From contig JAOANR010000001.1 of NCBI GenBank assembly GCA_030278955.1, forward strand, positions 40,884,890 to 40,948,889: 64,000 nucleotides of DNA. The letters run 5' to 3'. The stretch comes from Hygrophila difformis (Eukaryota; Streptophyta; Magnoliopsida; Lamiales; Acanthaceae). The notes beneath the pieces are model-generated. The model was given only the letters and a program-made list of their open reading frames with translations. It was not told the origin of the DNA and did not search any database. This document shows positions 46,335-58,710 of the stretch, piece by piece; the first letter of the stretch is position 1; every line of letters starts with the position of its first letter. A program made the position numbers and the translations under genes.

Positions 46335-47151
46335 ATGGCTTCTTCGTCTTCTAATCCAAGTGGGAGCACGGGGTAAGTTCTCAATTTTCGATTTCGAGGG
46401 TGGGGAAGGGAATGGAGTCTGTTTTTGTTTTGGGGATGATCAGATTGTGGTCGGAATGTAGTGGGCATGTTTGGAGATAGCTTAGAACCAACTATGGTAG
46501 ACCTAGGGCTTACTCTGTTTTATGTTCGGTCAGCCATTGTTGATGTTCAAGCTTTCTGTGTTTAGGGGTATGTTTGATTTGAAAAATTTGGGTTTCAAAA
46601 CCCTCAAAATTCTGTTTTTGTCCACTGTGTAAATATTGTTGTCATTTCCATTGTTGATGTCTTGTACATACTTGTTATCTGTGAAGTTGGTAAACACAGG
46701 GGTTATTTTCCCTTTAACCACTGTGTTATTTTGCATATTGGGTATTTGATGATTATGATTGAATAAGCATGATTAATTGAGTGAACCTGTTTTGATGAGT
46801 TTTTGATGCATGAATGCTTGAAATCTTGGTGAATATTGGCATGAATGGACTGTTTAATTTTTGTTGTAGTGTTTGCATGTTGCTGTGTTTTGAGAACCAT
46901 GTTTAATAAATGTTTTGTGGGTACCCGGTTTACTACACCTTACAAACTCAACTGAAAAGTTGATGTTTGTAATAAATTGGAAACATGGGATTACAAACAA
47001 AACCATGCCAAAATTTTTCCTGACATAATGCTTCCCAAGTACTTTTAGCAGGGTATTTTTGTGAAAAAAGACAAAAAGTTGGTAGAATGCTTTGTTCCTT
47101 TAGTGTTTGACTTACACATGTTGGGATATGTGGGGAATAAAAAAAGTGTAG

Positions 47152-47861
47152 CAACTTTGCTCACTTATTTTTTTTTTTGAGAAGAAAATAGCAACTTTAT
47201 TCCACTGCTAAACGAAGGCAGCATAGCCAAAATACAAACCAGATACCAGTTCACAATACAACCATTGGCCAACCTCTAACTACCTGCATTCTATCACTAT
47301 GTCTCAGATGCCATCTCTATCAACCTCAACATATTCATTCTACGTTCAGTCTTGTCTTAATTAAGTCATCACAGAATCAGACACTATCTCGTTATCGATG
47401 TGAGAATCAAACTTTCTTCAAGTTACATCAGCACCAAAAATCAAAACATGCCTTATCATAGCCTCCAGAAATCTGCCTTTCATGCCAACGGTCCAGTTTG
47501 TTGCCACAAGCTACTTCTTCTTTCTCCAGACTTCCCAGCATGACTGCATTAGACCCAAGCGAACCGTGCAGGAATCCCAAATCCATAGAAACAAAATCGA
47601 TGAGTTCCAAATTGCATCTCAGAATGCATAGCACTTTTGACTCAATGACCATTGCCATCCCATTAACATGTATTTGTCCAAGGTCAGGATCAAAATCACG
47701 TTCTCAGAGTCCATCATTTACGACGTCAGCTTCATGTGATATAGACTTTCGGCGACATCGACATCAACTGCGCACAATAGACTGGGTTCCGCTCCACCAC
47801 TTATTAAGCTTCATGTGATATAGACTTTCGGCGACATCGATATCAACTTTGCTCACTTATT
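47152..47861 (-). mobile_element. Poly(A) retroposon (5'-truncated LINE or similar) with 18-bp target duplication
   Basis: The insertion 47170-47843 is flanked by CAACTTTGCTCACTTATT (47152-47169 and 47844-47861) and begins with a poly(T) run, i.e. a poly(A) tail in minus sense. A 76-codon minus ORF (47658-47428) is unrecognised. Near the 5' end a ~40-bp segment (47729-47768) is duplicated at 47809-47848. It sits in the intron of element B's extra ORF. Confidence 0.8.
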
Positions 47862-48330
47862 AATACCCATTTCCCAAAACAAAAAAATTCAAATGGGGGA
47901 CCACTCACACCCCCTAATTTCATTAAATGAACAAGTCAACACTTTTCATAAAATAATAATTGTGTGTTTGTTTTTATTTTCCTTAGTCCATTGCCTCATG
48001 CTAGCAATTGTATCATTCATCTTGTGCATTCTTTCTCCGTAATTGATTATTCTTCCTCCCATTTCACATGTTTTAAATCACTTTTATAGTGATTAAAAAT
48101 CAAAATCTCTTTTGTAGGCTCAATAGCCTATAAAAATCTTGCCTTTGGTCTCTTTAGCACTTTGAAAATCTTTAGACTATTTTAGTCTAAGAAAAATTGT
48201 AAGGGTCCAAGACCCTTATGTTTCCTTTTCCTTCATGATTAGTTGTTTACAATAATGTTAGATTTTATAATCTAATCTTGCATCTCAGTATTTTTCTTTT
48301 GTCTCAATAAATTCAAGTAAAATCAATTAA

Positions 48331-48365
48331 CTCACATTTAGAGCAAGGCTCAAAATGTGAGGATG
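48331..48365 (+). repeat. PPT-like hairpin upstream of extra-ORF acceptor (element B)
   Basis: CTCACATTTAGAG-caag-GCTCAAAATGTGAG, followed by GATGT|TGATTTTC. Same motif and same position (about 70 nt before the exon 2 acceptor) as the pair upstream of the extra ORF in element A. Confidence 0.65.
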
Positions 48366-49659
48366 TTGATTTTCAATTGAATAATATTTTGCTAAAAATT
48401 TGTCAAAAATATTCTCATCTATTCTTCTTCAGGGACCAATATATTATTGGCGATTCCATAATGGGCCTTCCAAAGACAACCCCATACCTTGCCTTTCTAG
48501 AAATCGAACAGATGAAGAAGGAAATAGACGATAACAGGCGAGCCTTGGGGGCCGAATTTAAACTAAAAATGGACCACCAGATTGAATGGAGATTCGAGAT
48601 GAAAGAACACTGGTGGAGAGATATCCCCGAAGAGGAGAGAAATTATAAAGCCATGGGGCTTGAAAGAGATTTCTGCAAGCATGTATTGAACTTCTGGAAT
48701 AATGAATTTGACCAGGCAAGGTTCGATCAGAGATTCTCGAAGAAGGTACACTACGAAAGGATGGTCTGAAGGATGAACGAGCAGAAAGGCCGGTGGAATA
48801 GATTACTCGAACAAAAATTGGGAGACAAGAAATTGGCAGCCTTTGAGCCAATTCTTATACCACCGAGCATCACAGAAGAAACAAAGAGGCATTATGCTAG
48901 ATACATTCCTCCAGTACAGAAAGTGGCATCAACCGGGGTGTTTTCCATGGCAGAAGCCTTCCCATTCATGTACAAAAAGGAGTTATTTGACAATGGGACC
49001 GTCTGCGGACCTGAGGAGCAATTGTGGCTCACGAAGCATGCCAAGGCACGTCATACTGAAATGGCATATAATTTATGGGAGGCCCTCAAACTTGTTTTGA
49101 ACTATGGAACATCACACCACGCCCCAATGCTGGACTCAATCATTGAACGTACCAAGGCAGCAAGGCAGCTGTGGGGCGAGTACATGAAAGCATGGGGGAG
49201 TTGGGAGAAGGACATCAGAGTCCCTGTGCTGAACAAAGGGGTGGAGATACCTCCTGGGAATGAGGAAATTATCCCAACGTTTTTGCCAAAGAGATTCCCT
49301 TCGGTTGAGCCTAGAGAAGCCACGATGGATGGGATGCCCAATTTCGCGCTAATCAGAGCTGAATGCACAACAATGATCCGAACCAGGGGCTGGCATAAGA
49401 TGGGCAACCGGAAAAAGCAGATAAGCCTGATGGATGACAATAAGTGCCTGAGCTACTTAAACATTCTACCGGTTCGAGATCTATCTAAATTGGAGGAGAA
49501 GGAATCTGACATTATGGATACCCTTTATGCAGATATGAAGAAAAGGTTCTTTGACTTACTGAAGGAGATGGATAAGGAAGGTCTGAGATATTGCCAGGAA
49601 AATAGAAGAGGGCGATTGCAATACGACGTGGGCTTCCAAGGAGTTTTGGGGAGACATAT

Positions 49660-52600
49660 TGAAACTTTTGCACCCATGCCAAGTTTCATGGTGCAGCCGG
49701 GGTAAATAATTCAATCTTACCAGACACCATTGTTCAATACTTAATAAAGTATTATTTATTACAACTGTCTGCGTTTCCCCGGCAACGGCGCCATGAAACT
49801 TTTGACGAATTCCGCCAATCACGAGTAATTTTATTAAATGAAAAGAGTTATGATGTGGGGAAGGGGTTTAAGGATATGTTGTAATTTCCCTTTTTATTAT
49901 TCATGTGGGGTCTTTTGATTTCAAATGGCGCTGTGGTCCTTCCCGTCATGAAACTTTTGACAATTATCACGGTGCAACCGGGATTGACCTTCAGTCTGTC
50001 ACCCTGAAAGTCCCTGGTATCTGCACCATGATACTTCTCTTAATTTCCTGTCAAGAAGATACCTACCATGAAACTTTTGAACATCTTCCCACTATATGAG
50101 TATTTTCCCAAAATGTTATGTTTTTATTTACTCGTGTCACGAAACTGTGCATCTCGAAAGCGCACGGAGTCAAAAATTGCAGTAATTTATAGTAAGTACC
50201 GGATCGTTCACTGGAGGATGTGCGATGGAAGCAGGGCCCACGTCGTTTACTAAGATTTTCCACTCGGTTACTCAATTCAAGTTTTGCAAGGGTTTCTAAC
50301 AACTACTTGACATAATTTAAATCCAGATCATGAAAGCAGTAAAATTATTCTACTAAGCATGGTAAAAGAAAGCAAATAAATCTATACTACGAAAGCAATG
50401 TAAAATTATGCTACACTATCTAGAAAGCAGTTTTAAATATGACAGAAGGGACAGGGAGGAAATAATAAAGATTGGACAAGATTCAGATGAAACACAATTA
50501 AACTTCCCTTTTTATACACAGATCTTAGCTTGGGATGACCCTCTAGTTAGCTAACTCTCATGCTCTCTATACCATGTTCCCTTTAACAGACAGGTATTTA
50601 CAGTAAGAGTTTACATGCTCTTAAGATAGCAATTTCTAAGATACCATAAACTCTTAACTCCCCTTGCAATGCCTTGCAAAAGTATGTTAATTATTTACGG
50701 TGGACGAGCAACACCTGTCAAATCATTAGTTGACATGCCAAGTACTGCTATCATTCCCCCATGTCACACCCAAAGTTTCAAATCAAGCCTCAAACCATTC
50801 CATAACTCTCAAACCTTTTAACAGATGGACAGCCCCTAATTCTTCCGAGTGACCTCTATGAAAGCATTTAAAGGAAAGCAGTAAAGAAAGCTGTAAAGAA
50901 AGCATTTAAATCTATCACTCGGAATCGTTAAAAACGTCTCTTTCCGTTAGTATAAAAGAGCCCCTGATCTTGGTGACCAGATGCAGATCAAGAACCCCCG
51001 AGATATCAATAAGCCACAGGGCTTACAACATCTGGGTGGTTATGAGATACAAACTAAATGAAACAGATCCATAAATGAACCTATTCCGGATGTACTCACT
51101 CAAGACTCAATTTTAGACTTTGGCAGAAGAAGATAGTACTCGAAGGAATACTCGACCCTACCTTAGAAATTCACCAAGGCCTATATGTTGTTCCTCTAGT
51201 ATTATTTATCACATCTCATCTACACCCAAGTGGATATTGACTTAATGCGATATCTAATATCAGATTTCCAACACACAGCAATTTTGAGAAGCAAACGAAT
51301 ATTTGAAAATCATTCCCTAGACAGGTACTAAACTCTCAATTAAAACACAGATCCTTTCAGTCTAGATGAGACCTAATCGCTGACTCTGCTTCTAAGCTCT
51401 CAAAATCAACCCCCAGTGGAATATGAATTAGTCATAACTGTTGAATTTATCCCTTACTCAGATCCGGATTTTATAAAGGAATTTTTGTTGGAAATTTATT
51501 ATGCAGCATCTGATTTATATCAAGACTTCTGTGTCCAAGGGGAAGGATCCCCAAAATAGCAATAAGACCAGAACATCTACATAATAGTATCATGCATACA
51601 AGTATATGAAAAGCAAAATAAGATACCCCAAAATATATGGTGGGGTTAGACAGAATGCGATACACAAAGATGGATTAGCCTGAGATAAGAAGAAATCGGC
51701 TACAAGGAATGCCAGAGATAGTTGGGGTTCTCCAGACTGCAAACATCTGCAGTCTGGTTCCCAGTTATCCCAGATGAATGATTTTAGACAGAAAGAATTC
51801 CAACCGACGGTGACCGCCGTCACTTAGTTTTCTTTTGTCTGTGAGTAGAAGAAAAACCCACATATTTCTTGCTGTAATATTTCTCAACTGATGTTGGTCG
51901 ACATCAGTTGATACTATTGCAGCTTGAATTCAGGTTGAGAAATTAAGATAAAGAAAATTAAAACTGTATCTGATTAGGAATTGGCTGAGTGACTAATCGA
52001 AACTCTCAGTGAAGAGAACGCTCGCCGAAGCTTCCACCAACCACTAACCAGATCATGCAAAATAACAAATAATGATTGACACACAGAAGACGGGTTAGTC
52101 GATATCCCTGTGAAGGGACCTTTCACCAACATTAATCTATATGTTTTTCATTATCCGTTCATACACACAATGAAAGGGAAAATCATAAAAATAAGAAAAA
52201 TATTTTTGGTATTGTGTGGGTGTTAAGCACACAATTAGTGGACACTAATGAGTTGAAATGTGTAATGGATAAGAATCAGATGAACTGGGCCTAGGCCCAA
52301 CACATCCATGCAACTTACACAAATCATGAAAGAAAATATTTTTGGAGTTTTCAAAATAAAAGAGATAGTTCAATTTGAATTATTTGGGGTAATTCGAATT
52401 GAGAATGCACGAAGGATGAAGTATTACTTACCCAATTAATCCTTGCAAAGAAATGAGATATCATCTAATTCGAATTGTTGAGCAATTCGAATTAATTCGA
52501 ATTGGGCAACTCGAATTGATGAAGTCCTTTCCTTGCTCAAAATTGACTAAGGCATATACCTCAAAAGGAAGGTGAGTTCGAATTGTGCAATTCGAATATG

Positions 52601-54555
52601 AGTTCGAATTGTTCAGCAATTCGAATTAATTCGAATTGCACAATTCGAACTAGTAAGAGATGGAAAATAAACTAAGGCATGAATGGATGGTATGCAATAC
52701 AATATGGTTTTCCCAGCCAATTCGAATTATTGAATCAATTCGAATTAATTCGAATTAGAGAATTCGAATTGGTCGAAAACCACATGGAGGAAATTTTTGG
52801 GTGTGCAATTCGAATTTCTTAGGCAATTCGAGATAATTCGAATTGCCTCAATTCAAATTACACATTTTCAAACAACAACAATTTTTTGTTTTCACAAGTA
52901 TGGGTTAGGTGAACACTGTGCTGTAATGATGGTTTTAGATTTACTAAATCCTTCATCTCACATCAATGTCATTTCACAGCCACCCTAGTGAAATTTTTAA
53001 GAAATAAACAAACACATGTCCAGTGGGTATTGGCAAGATTCAAACCCTATTGCTACAAACAAAGGATCAAAGATCAAAGAACCTAAAACATCTAGTTATC
53101 TAAGAACTGCATGGATAAACTAAGAACACTCAAGTTATCTAAGGAAGCATAAATAAGATCAAGACAGGAAAAAATAAAGCATAAAAATAAATTCTAACTA
53201 ACCCTAAATCATCTAAAATCTAAGAGCACTTATTTGAAGCTCTAAGGCACAAAATCAAGCCAAAAACCCACCAAACATGCATTTATTAAATTTGAATGTC
53301 AACTAGGACATAATAAATGTAACCTAGTTGAAACAAACAAACATACGAAGCATTTATTTCTAGGGAAAGCATTAAAGAGTGCCATAACACATGAATAACA
53401 CCATTTCTGGAAATTTTCTTGTATTGGCACTTTGAAAGCAAAATAAAGAACCCAAAACCATCATTAGGTTGAAGGTAGGGTTTATTCTAACTAGAAAGCA
53501 TGTAAAAATATGGAGAATGGCTACTCTAAGGTTTATACAAACTGCTTCTATACTAAACTAAGAGCAAAGCATGTAAAGATTTCACTACTTGCAAGAAAAA
53601 TAAACTAAACTAAACTAACTACCTACCTAACCCTTAAGGGGTGTGGAACCTCCTGCTGTTCTTTTTGTCCCAAGCTGCTTTTTTGGCAAAATTCTTGATC
53701 TCCTGATTCTGTTGTGGAAGGTCTGCTTTTATAGACAATCTTCAAAACCCTAGGCCCCCCAATGTTGTGCTCATGCTCCACAGCTTTGATGAATTTTTGA
53801 GTGCAGTTCGAATTATCTCAACCAATTCGAATTAATTCGAATTGTGAGATCTCTTCCTTGAGCTGGGATTTTGGCCTTCAGTTATCAATTCGAATTGTTA
53901 GGATAATTCAAATTGGTCTTTTCTCGAATTGAATGAGGGTTTCTGCTTGGCTTCCTTGCACTTGTTGGCAATTCGAATTGTTTGTGCCAATTCGAATTAA
54001 TTCGAATTGGACAATTCAAATTGTTTGTGCCAATTCGAATTAATTCGAATTGGACAATTCGAATTGCATCTTCTTCTTGCCTTTGGGTTTCTTCTCTCTT
54101 CATTCCCTAATTCGAATTAATTCGAACTTGAACAATTCGAATTAGACTTCTGCATCCCTTCCAACACTTAACCAATTCTTTGCTCTCTTTAGCAATTCGA
54201 ATTTTGCACACAATTCGAATTATGCTTCAACACTTAACCAAATTTCAGTTGTGGGATTTTCAATCTTTTTCCCATCTTTTTGGATTTTTGTGGGCTCTTT
54301 TATTCTTTTGCCCATCTTTTCATTCCTTTTTCTTTTCTTTTTCCTTTTTTCATGTTTTTGGATTTTTCTAACACAAATACAATTAAAAATTGCATATTTT
54401 GTGTCTTTTCATTACCGTCTCTATGTTCTTACAAACTCGCATTAATCTGTCGAATTCAACTGCTTTCTTATTACAATAAGAAGGAAACACGATCAAAGTG
54501 TCCGTCTCAGACACGGAAATGGATTGGAAATAATGGACAATTTTGGCCATTATCA
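49660..54555 (-). mobile_element. Insertion C: LTR-type insertion (LTR + PBS + short tail) in element B ORF
   Basis: Flanked by CATAT on both sides (49655-49659 and 54556-54560); removing the insertion and one CATAT restores an uninterrupted reading frame. In sense it runs TGATAATGGCC (54555) ... CAAAAGTTTCA|TGGCGCCGTTGCCGGGGA (PBS 49793-49776), then 116 further bases ending in a second CAAAAGTTTCA at the border (49670-49660). The interior contains palindrome clusters (54225-53808 and 52855-52448), TATAAAAG (53733-53726) and the conserved U5 block. It has no gag or pol, so it is solo-LTR-like but includes a PBS. The LTR is homologous to the one at 59400. Confidence 0.85.
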
Positions 54556-54560
54556 CATAT

Positions 54561-57500
54561 CAAAGACAGATGGACCGCCCAGCTGACAGCAATGACCGAG
54601 CCTAACTTCATCAAGAAATATCTGAAGATTAAAGGGCCGGAATTTGGTCTGTGGACCAAGGATGATGATAAAATGATCGATGACTATGTAGACCCAACTC
54701 CTGAACCCCACCAATCAATCGAATCGGAGCCCCTCCAAACTGAAACCGAGCCAGAGCCGCCAAAGAAGAAGAGAAAACTGATAAAGCTGGCCGAAAAGGA
54801 GAAGGCTGGGAGGCCTTCTGAGCCACAAATAAAGATTCAAGAACCAAAGCCTTCCAGCCAGCCAAGAGTAATCCCGCCTGTGCCTAAGTTTTATGATGAG
54901 CCTATAAAGCCAAAGGACAAAGGCAAGAAGCAGGCAGTTGAGCTGTCAAAGAAAGAACAGAGGCGCCTGGCCCAAGAAAAAGCTGACGCAGAACTAGCAA
55001 AGAAGGCCCAAGAGGAAGCTGATGCTGAACTTGGAATCCAAGCTCAAAGGCTCGCGGATGCCGAACGGGCCGAAGAACAACAGGATGCTGAGTACGAAGC
55101 AAGGAAAATCGAAAGACAAAGGCGGGAGAAAGAGGAAGCAGAGGCGGAAATGGCCAAAGAAAATGAAGAATGGAGACAGAAAAGAGAAACAGAAAGGGCC
55201 GAAGAGAAAAGGAAATGGGATGAAATGAAAAGGAAGAATGAGGAGGAGAAAAAGAAAGAGGCTGAAATGCAAGAGAATGTAAGAAAAGCTCGGGAAGAAG
55301 AGGAGAATAGGAAGGCTGCTGAAAAATTGCAAGCCGAGTTGGAGCAGAATAAGAAGAACGAGGCTGAAAAAGAGGCCGGTGTTGGGGACGATGATTGCCA
55401 AATAATCAGCGGAACCAACATCGTGCCTATTAAAGTGAAAGTGGAGCCGGTTCAATGGGCAAAGGATAAGGAGAAGCATCAGAAGGAGCTGGTTGCTAAG
55501 AAAAGTGGAGTTGAGAAGAAAAAGGATAAAATTGTTGAAGGATTGATGCCGACAGAACAAATTAAAGAAATTGTGCAGAAGGGCAATGAAAAGATGGAGA
55601 ATACAATGAAGAAGATAGCTGAACTTAAAAGTGACTTCAGGCAAACGGCTGCACAGATGGCCGCCACTACTGCTCCAACTCAACCAACTATGCCAGAAGA
55701 GAATGTGCAGAACTTGGAAGATTCACGTGCCGATGCAGAACCACGAATCGAACCAAGCAAAGGAAAAGTGACAATGAGCGAAAGCAGTATTGGCGATGAT
55801 CAATCCGCGATGAAAGCCATGGAAGACATCTTCAAAGGCAAAACCATTCAACAAGTCCTCCAAGGTGATGCTGGCATTGCAAGGGATCAAGAAGATGAAA
55901 TGTTAGAGCAAGAAACTGGAGAACTAAACAGGGGGGGGGGGGGGGGGGGAGTGGAGGTACCACAGAAAGAATATCAACTTGTTGTTGATCCCTTCTCTCC
56001 TGATGTTTTATTCAATTCTGTATTTCATGAACTCCCATGTAACTTGTATGAACAGGGAACATTTCAAGGAGGCGAGCAAGCTGAGAATGAACAACAATTT
56101 GAGGGAGAGCTGCAAGCAGATGCACAAGTTGAAACAGAACATCATCTTGAGGGTGAACAGCATGAGCAGCAGGAGGAGCTTGGGGAAAGCTCGAATTCCG
56201 ACTGGGATCAAGCAGGTTCTGAGGGAACCCAAGAATCAACAGGATCAGTTCGACCTGCTGGGTATTGGATAACTTCCACCTCAAAAGGCCGAATGGGGGT
56301 GTTGACCAAGAAATATAAAAAGTTCCCCATCAAGGATGATGCAGATATAGTGAGGAGGTTCAATGGCAGCGAACAAAATGCGGGGCGTAATATGGCACTG
56401 TCCGAATTGTTCATACCCGACAAAGGATTTAGTCCGGAAATGGTGAATCATCCAATGCTGTTCACTCTGAAGGAAAACCATGAATGGACTGAATTCCTTA
56501 CGCACCATGATGAACCTGGGATAGCAGAACTGGTTCGGGAATTCTACTGCAATCTGAACGTGACACAGAAGAAAAGTTGGGTGCAAGGAGTTGACATCAA
56601 TATATCTGGAGAGTATCTGAACAACTTCCTCAACACCCCAAACTGGAGATCAGAATCCCCGACAACTGAGATCTTTGAGAAGGGAGCATGCAAGGCAGCT
56701 GAGAGGCCATACTATGACAACATCACAAGATCCCTCACTGCCGAGAGCTATACTGGATAATTCTCCCTCAAATCAAAGCATCTGAAGCTGGAGTTCCAAC
56801 CCTCATATGATTTCTACATGTCGAAAATTAGGCCCAACCCTCACGCGCACGAGACATCTGGTCGAATGTTAAAGGGTTTCGCTAAGGTTTGGCATGGGCT
56901 GAAGATCAATGTGGGAGAGCATATTTTCCATGTTATGACTACAAGGAGCTCCACAGGACAGCTGCGCTCTGCTATCCAAACCTTATCAGGAGGATCTGCG
57001 AAGCTCAAGGAGTGGATCTATCGGTTTTCACGGGGAGTGATCTCATTCACATGAATCCTCCCATTCCAGTTCCAAAGACTCGGGTAACTGATCCAGTTGT
57101 GTATACCATGCCAGAGGAATCAGATGCCCAGTCAAGATGCACTCCTAGGCAACCAGCTAGGCGCCAATCACGCAAGAAGAAGGCCCGTACTGAAGCGATG
57201 CCTTCAACAGAAGAAGCTGGGATCCCCCCGACAGATTATGCTGCAGAAGAACATCCTCTTGATGACGCTCCCACTCCAAGCCACCCTCAGACTGATGCCT
57301 CCACTCGAGCCAACCAAGAAGACGTCCAGTTCAACCTCCTCTCAGAAGCTAGAACGTCTCGCAATTTCCAGCTGACTCTCACACCATCGAAATTGTGAGT
57401 CGAATGGGAGAATCAATGGTGCAAAGTGTCAAAACTCTTGCTGATGTCATTGTTTCGAACCAAGAAAGGCAATTTCAGAAGGAGGACGAGTTCAGACTGA

Positions 57501-57721
57501 GAATGCTCGAAAGAGAAGAGGAATTCAAATTGAGAGCAGCTGAACGGGAAGAAAGGGCGGCTGAACGAGAAGAGAGGCAACATAGGGAAAGAATGGAGAG
57601 CGAAGAGAGGAACAGAAAGCTAATGGAGTCGATATTCAACACTCAAGCTCAGATGATGAACACCATAGTCAGGAAGCTGCCCTCACCTCCAAGAGATGAC
57701 GCCGGACCTCCCGCACAATAG
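54561..57721 (+). pseudogene. Extra ORF of element B, 3' part
   Basis: Continues the frame broken at 49659 and stays open to TAA 56758-56760. Contents: proline-rich start; NLS-like PKKKRKLIK near 54760; a very long Glu/Lys/Arg/Ala coiled coil (54940-55370); a 19-G run coding Gly (55931-55949); a Gln/Glu-rich stretch; then the 'putative plant transposon protein' domain (LSELFIPDKGFSPEM, ELVREFYCNLNV). After the TAA the domain continues (SYDFYMSKIRPN), shifts frame near 56930 (ELHRTAALCYPNLIRRICEA) and again near 57395, ending in a coiled coil (REEEFKLRAAEREER) and DDAGPPAQ, the counterpart of DNDAGPS in element A. At least one stop and two frameshifts make it a pseudogene. Confidence 0.75.
55931..55949 (+). 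repeat. 19-nt poly(G) run inside the extra ORF
   Basis: An uninterrupted run of 19 G translated as glycine. Length slippage here would shift the frame of the 'plant transposon protein' domain. It can also form a G-quadruplex. Confidence 0.9.
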
Positions 57722-58654
57722 CCGGAAAAGAAGAGATTGAGTCTTCAATGATCAAATCCATGTGAGCGTTAATGTAAACATCATACATTAGATTTTCCAT
57801 TCAATCAGTGCACTTTCGATCATACTGTTGGAAATCTATTGTAAGTGATGTATTTAATGCTTTTCACAAAGAGAATTTCATTTTGAGTTCTCAAAATATT
57901 TTGAAAAAAGATGCGTGGCAGTCCGAGATGAATAAGCGACTGCCATGCCAGAAACAAAAACTGTGACATGCTTTGCATGTTCACAGTATCTCTTTACTGC
58001 TTTCAATTAAACAACCAGCATAAAACAAGCATAAATCTGTCACCTAAATTCACATGTTGAATTTAGCCTAATGATGAAATTTTCAAACTATTAAATTGGG
58101 ATAAAATAATGAAAAATATGCATGATATAAATTCTTGAGGTTTTGAACTATAAAAATCTAATGATATGATCACTTGAAAGAAAAACAAACTTTCATGTTG
58201 AGAATTCGATTGAATAAATTGTAAGAATTTTTCAAAGGTTAAGTTCAAGAATAAATGTATGACATGATCAAACCATACCATGCGAGATTTGAGCCATGAG
58301 TCACTTTTATTCATTATTTCTTTGTTGTGTGAAAATCATTTTAGTTAAAGGAAACTAGAACTTGCAATTGGGACCGATTCAAGACCATGCCATATTCCCG
58401 AAATCGAGCATATGATCGAGGCACTTAGAAAAACCCACATTTTTGGCCTTCGTTTGAAATCCAAACCCAAAAATATTTTTCCTTTAGGATTACCCACTCT
58501 GAGCCTTTAAGCCTAATTTTTCTTTGAAACCACTATATTTTCCTAGCCTTACAAAAAGACCAAGAAAATCGAACCCAAGTGTACATGAACCAATTCCACC
58601 AAGGTATTATAGTTTATGATCATCAAAAATATCAATCGGTATTCAAAAACCGAT

Positions 58655-58710
58655 TCAAAAAAGAGAGAAAAAGAAGAAAAGAAAAGAAAAAAAAGAAAAA
58701 GAGAAAAATG
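58655..58710 (+). repeat. Purine-rich tract (possible secondary PPT)
   Basis: An almost pure A/G stretch about 0.7 kb upstream of the PPT. Element A has a similar tract in the same relative place (complement of 21862-21893). The surrounding 57722-59384 has no recognisable gene. Confidence 0.5.

Larger units (their letters stand above)
46335..49659 (+). pseudogene. Extra ORF of element B, 5' part (leader exon, intron, exon 2), interrupted
   Basis: Leader exon 46335-46372 (MASSSSNPSGST plus GG, donor GG|GTAAGT, phase 2). The intron runs to AG 48432 and carries a retroposon insertion and a PPT-like hairpin. Exon 2 starts 48433 in matching phase (DQYIIGDSIMGLPKTTPYLA). A TGA at 48767-48769 breaks the frame once; the frame then stays open (EWRFEMKEHWWRD; PFMYKKELFDNGTVCGPEEQ; SYLNILPVRDLSKLEE; NRRGRLQYDVGFQG) to 49659, where insertion C enters. 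The region is rich in Trp, Arg and Glu, like the N-terminal part of element A's extra ORF. The function is unknown. Confidence 0.7.

Noticed and set aside
48216..48245. Rho-independent-like hairpin AAGGGTCcaaGACCCTT
   Set aside because: The terminator class is bacterial; here the hairpin lies in an intron of a plant retroelement and is better left unassigned.
52390..54240. CRISPR-like array of AATTCGAATT repeats
   Set aside because: Repeats are palindromic, irregularly spaced, of unequal length and lie in a plant LTR; spacers are not unique units and there are no cas genes.
54280..54560. N-terminal 90 codons of the open frame starting at 54280
   Set aside because: This part is LTR sequence of insertion C read through by chance; it is the complement of the LTR start seen at 59400 and ends at the CATAT duplication.
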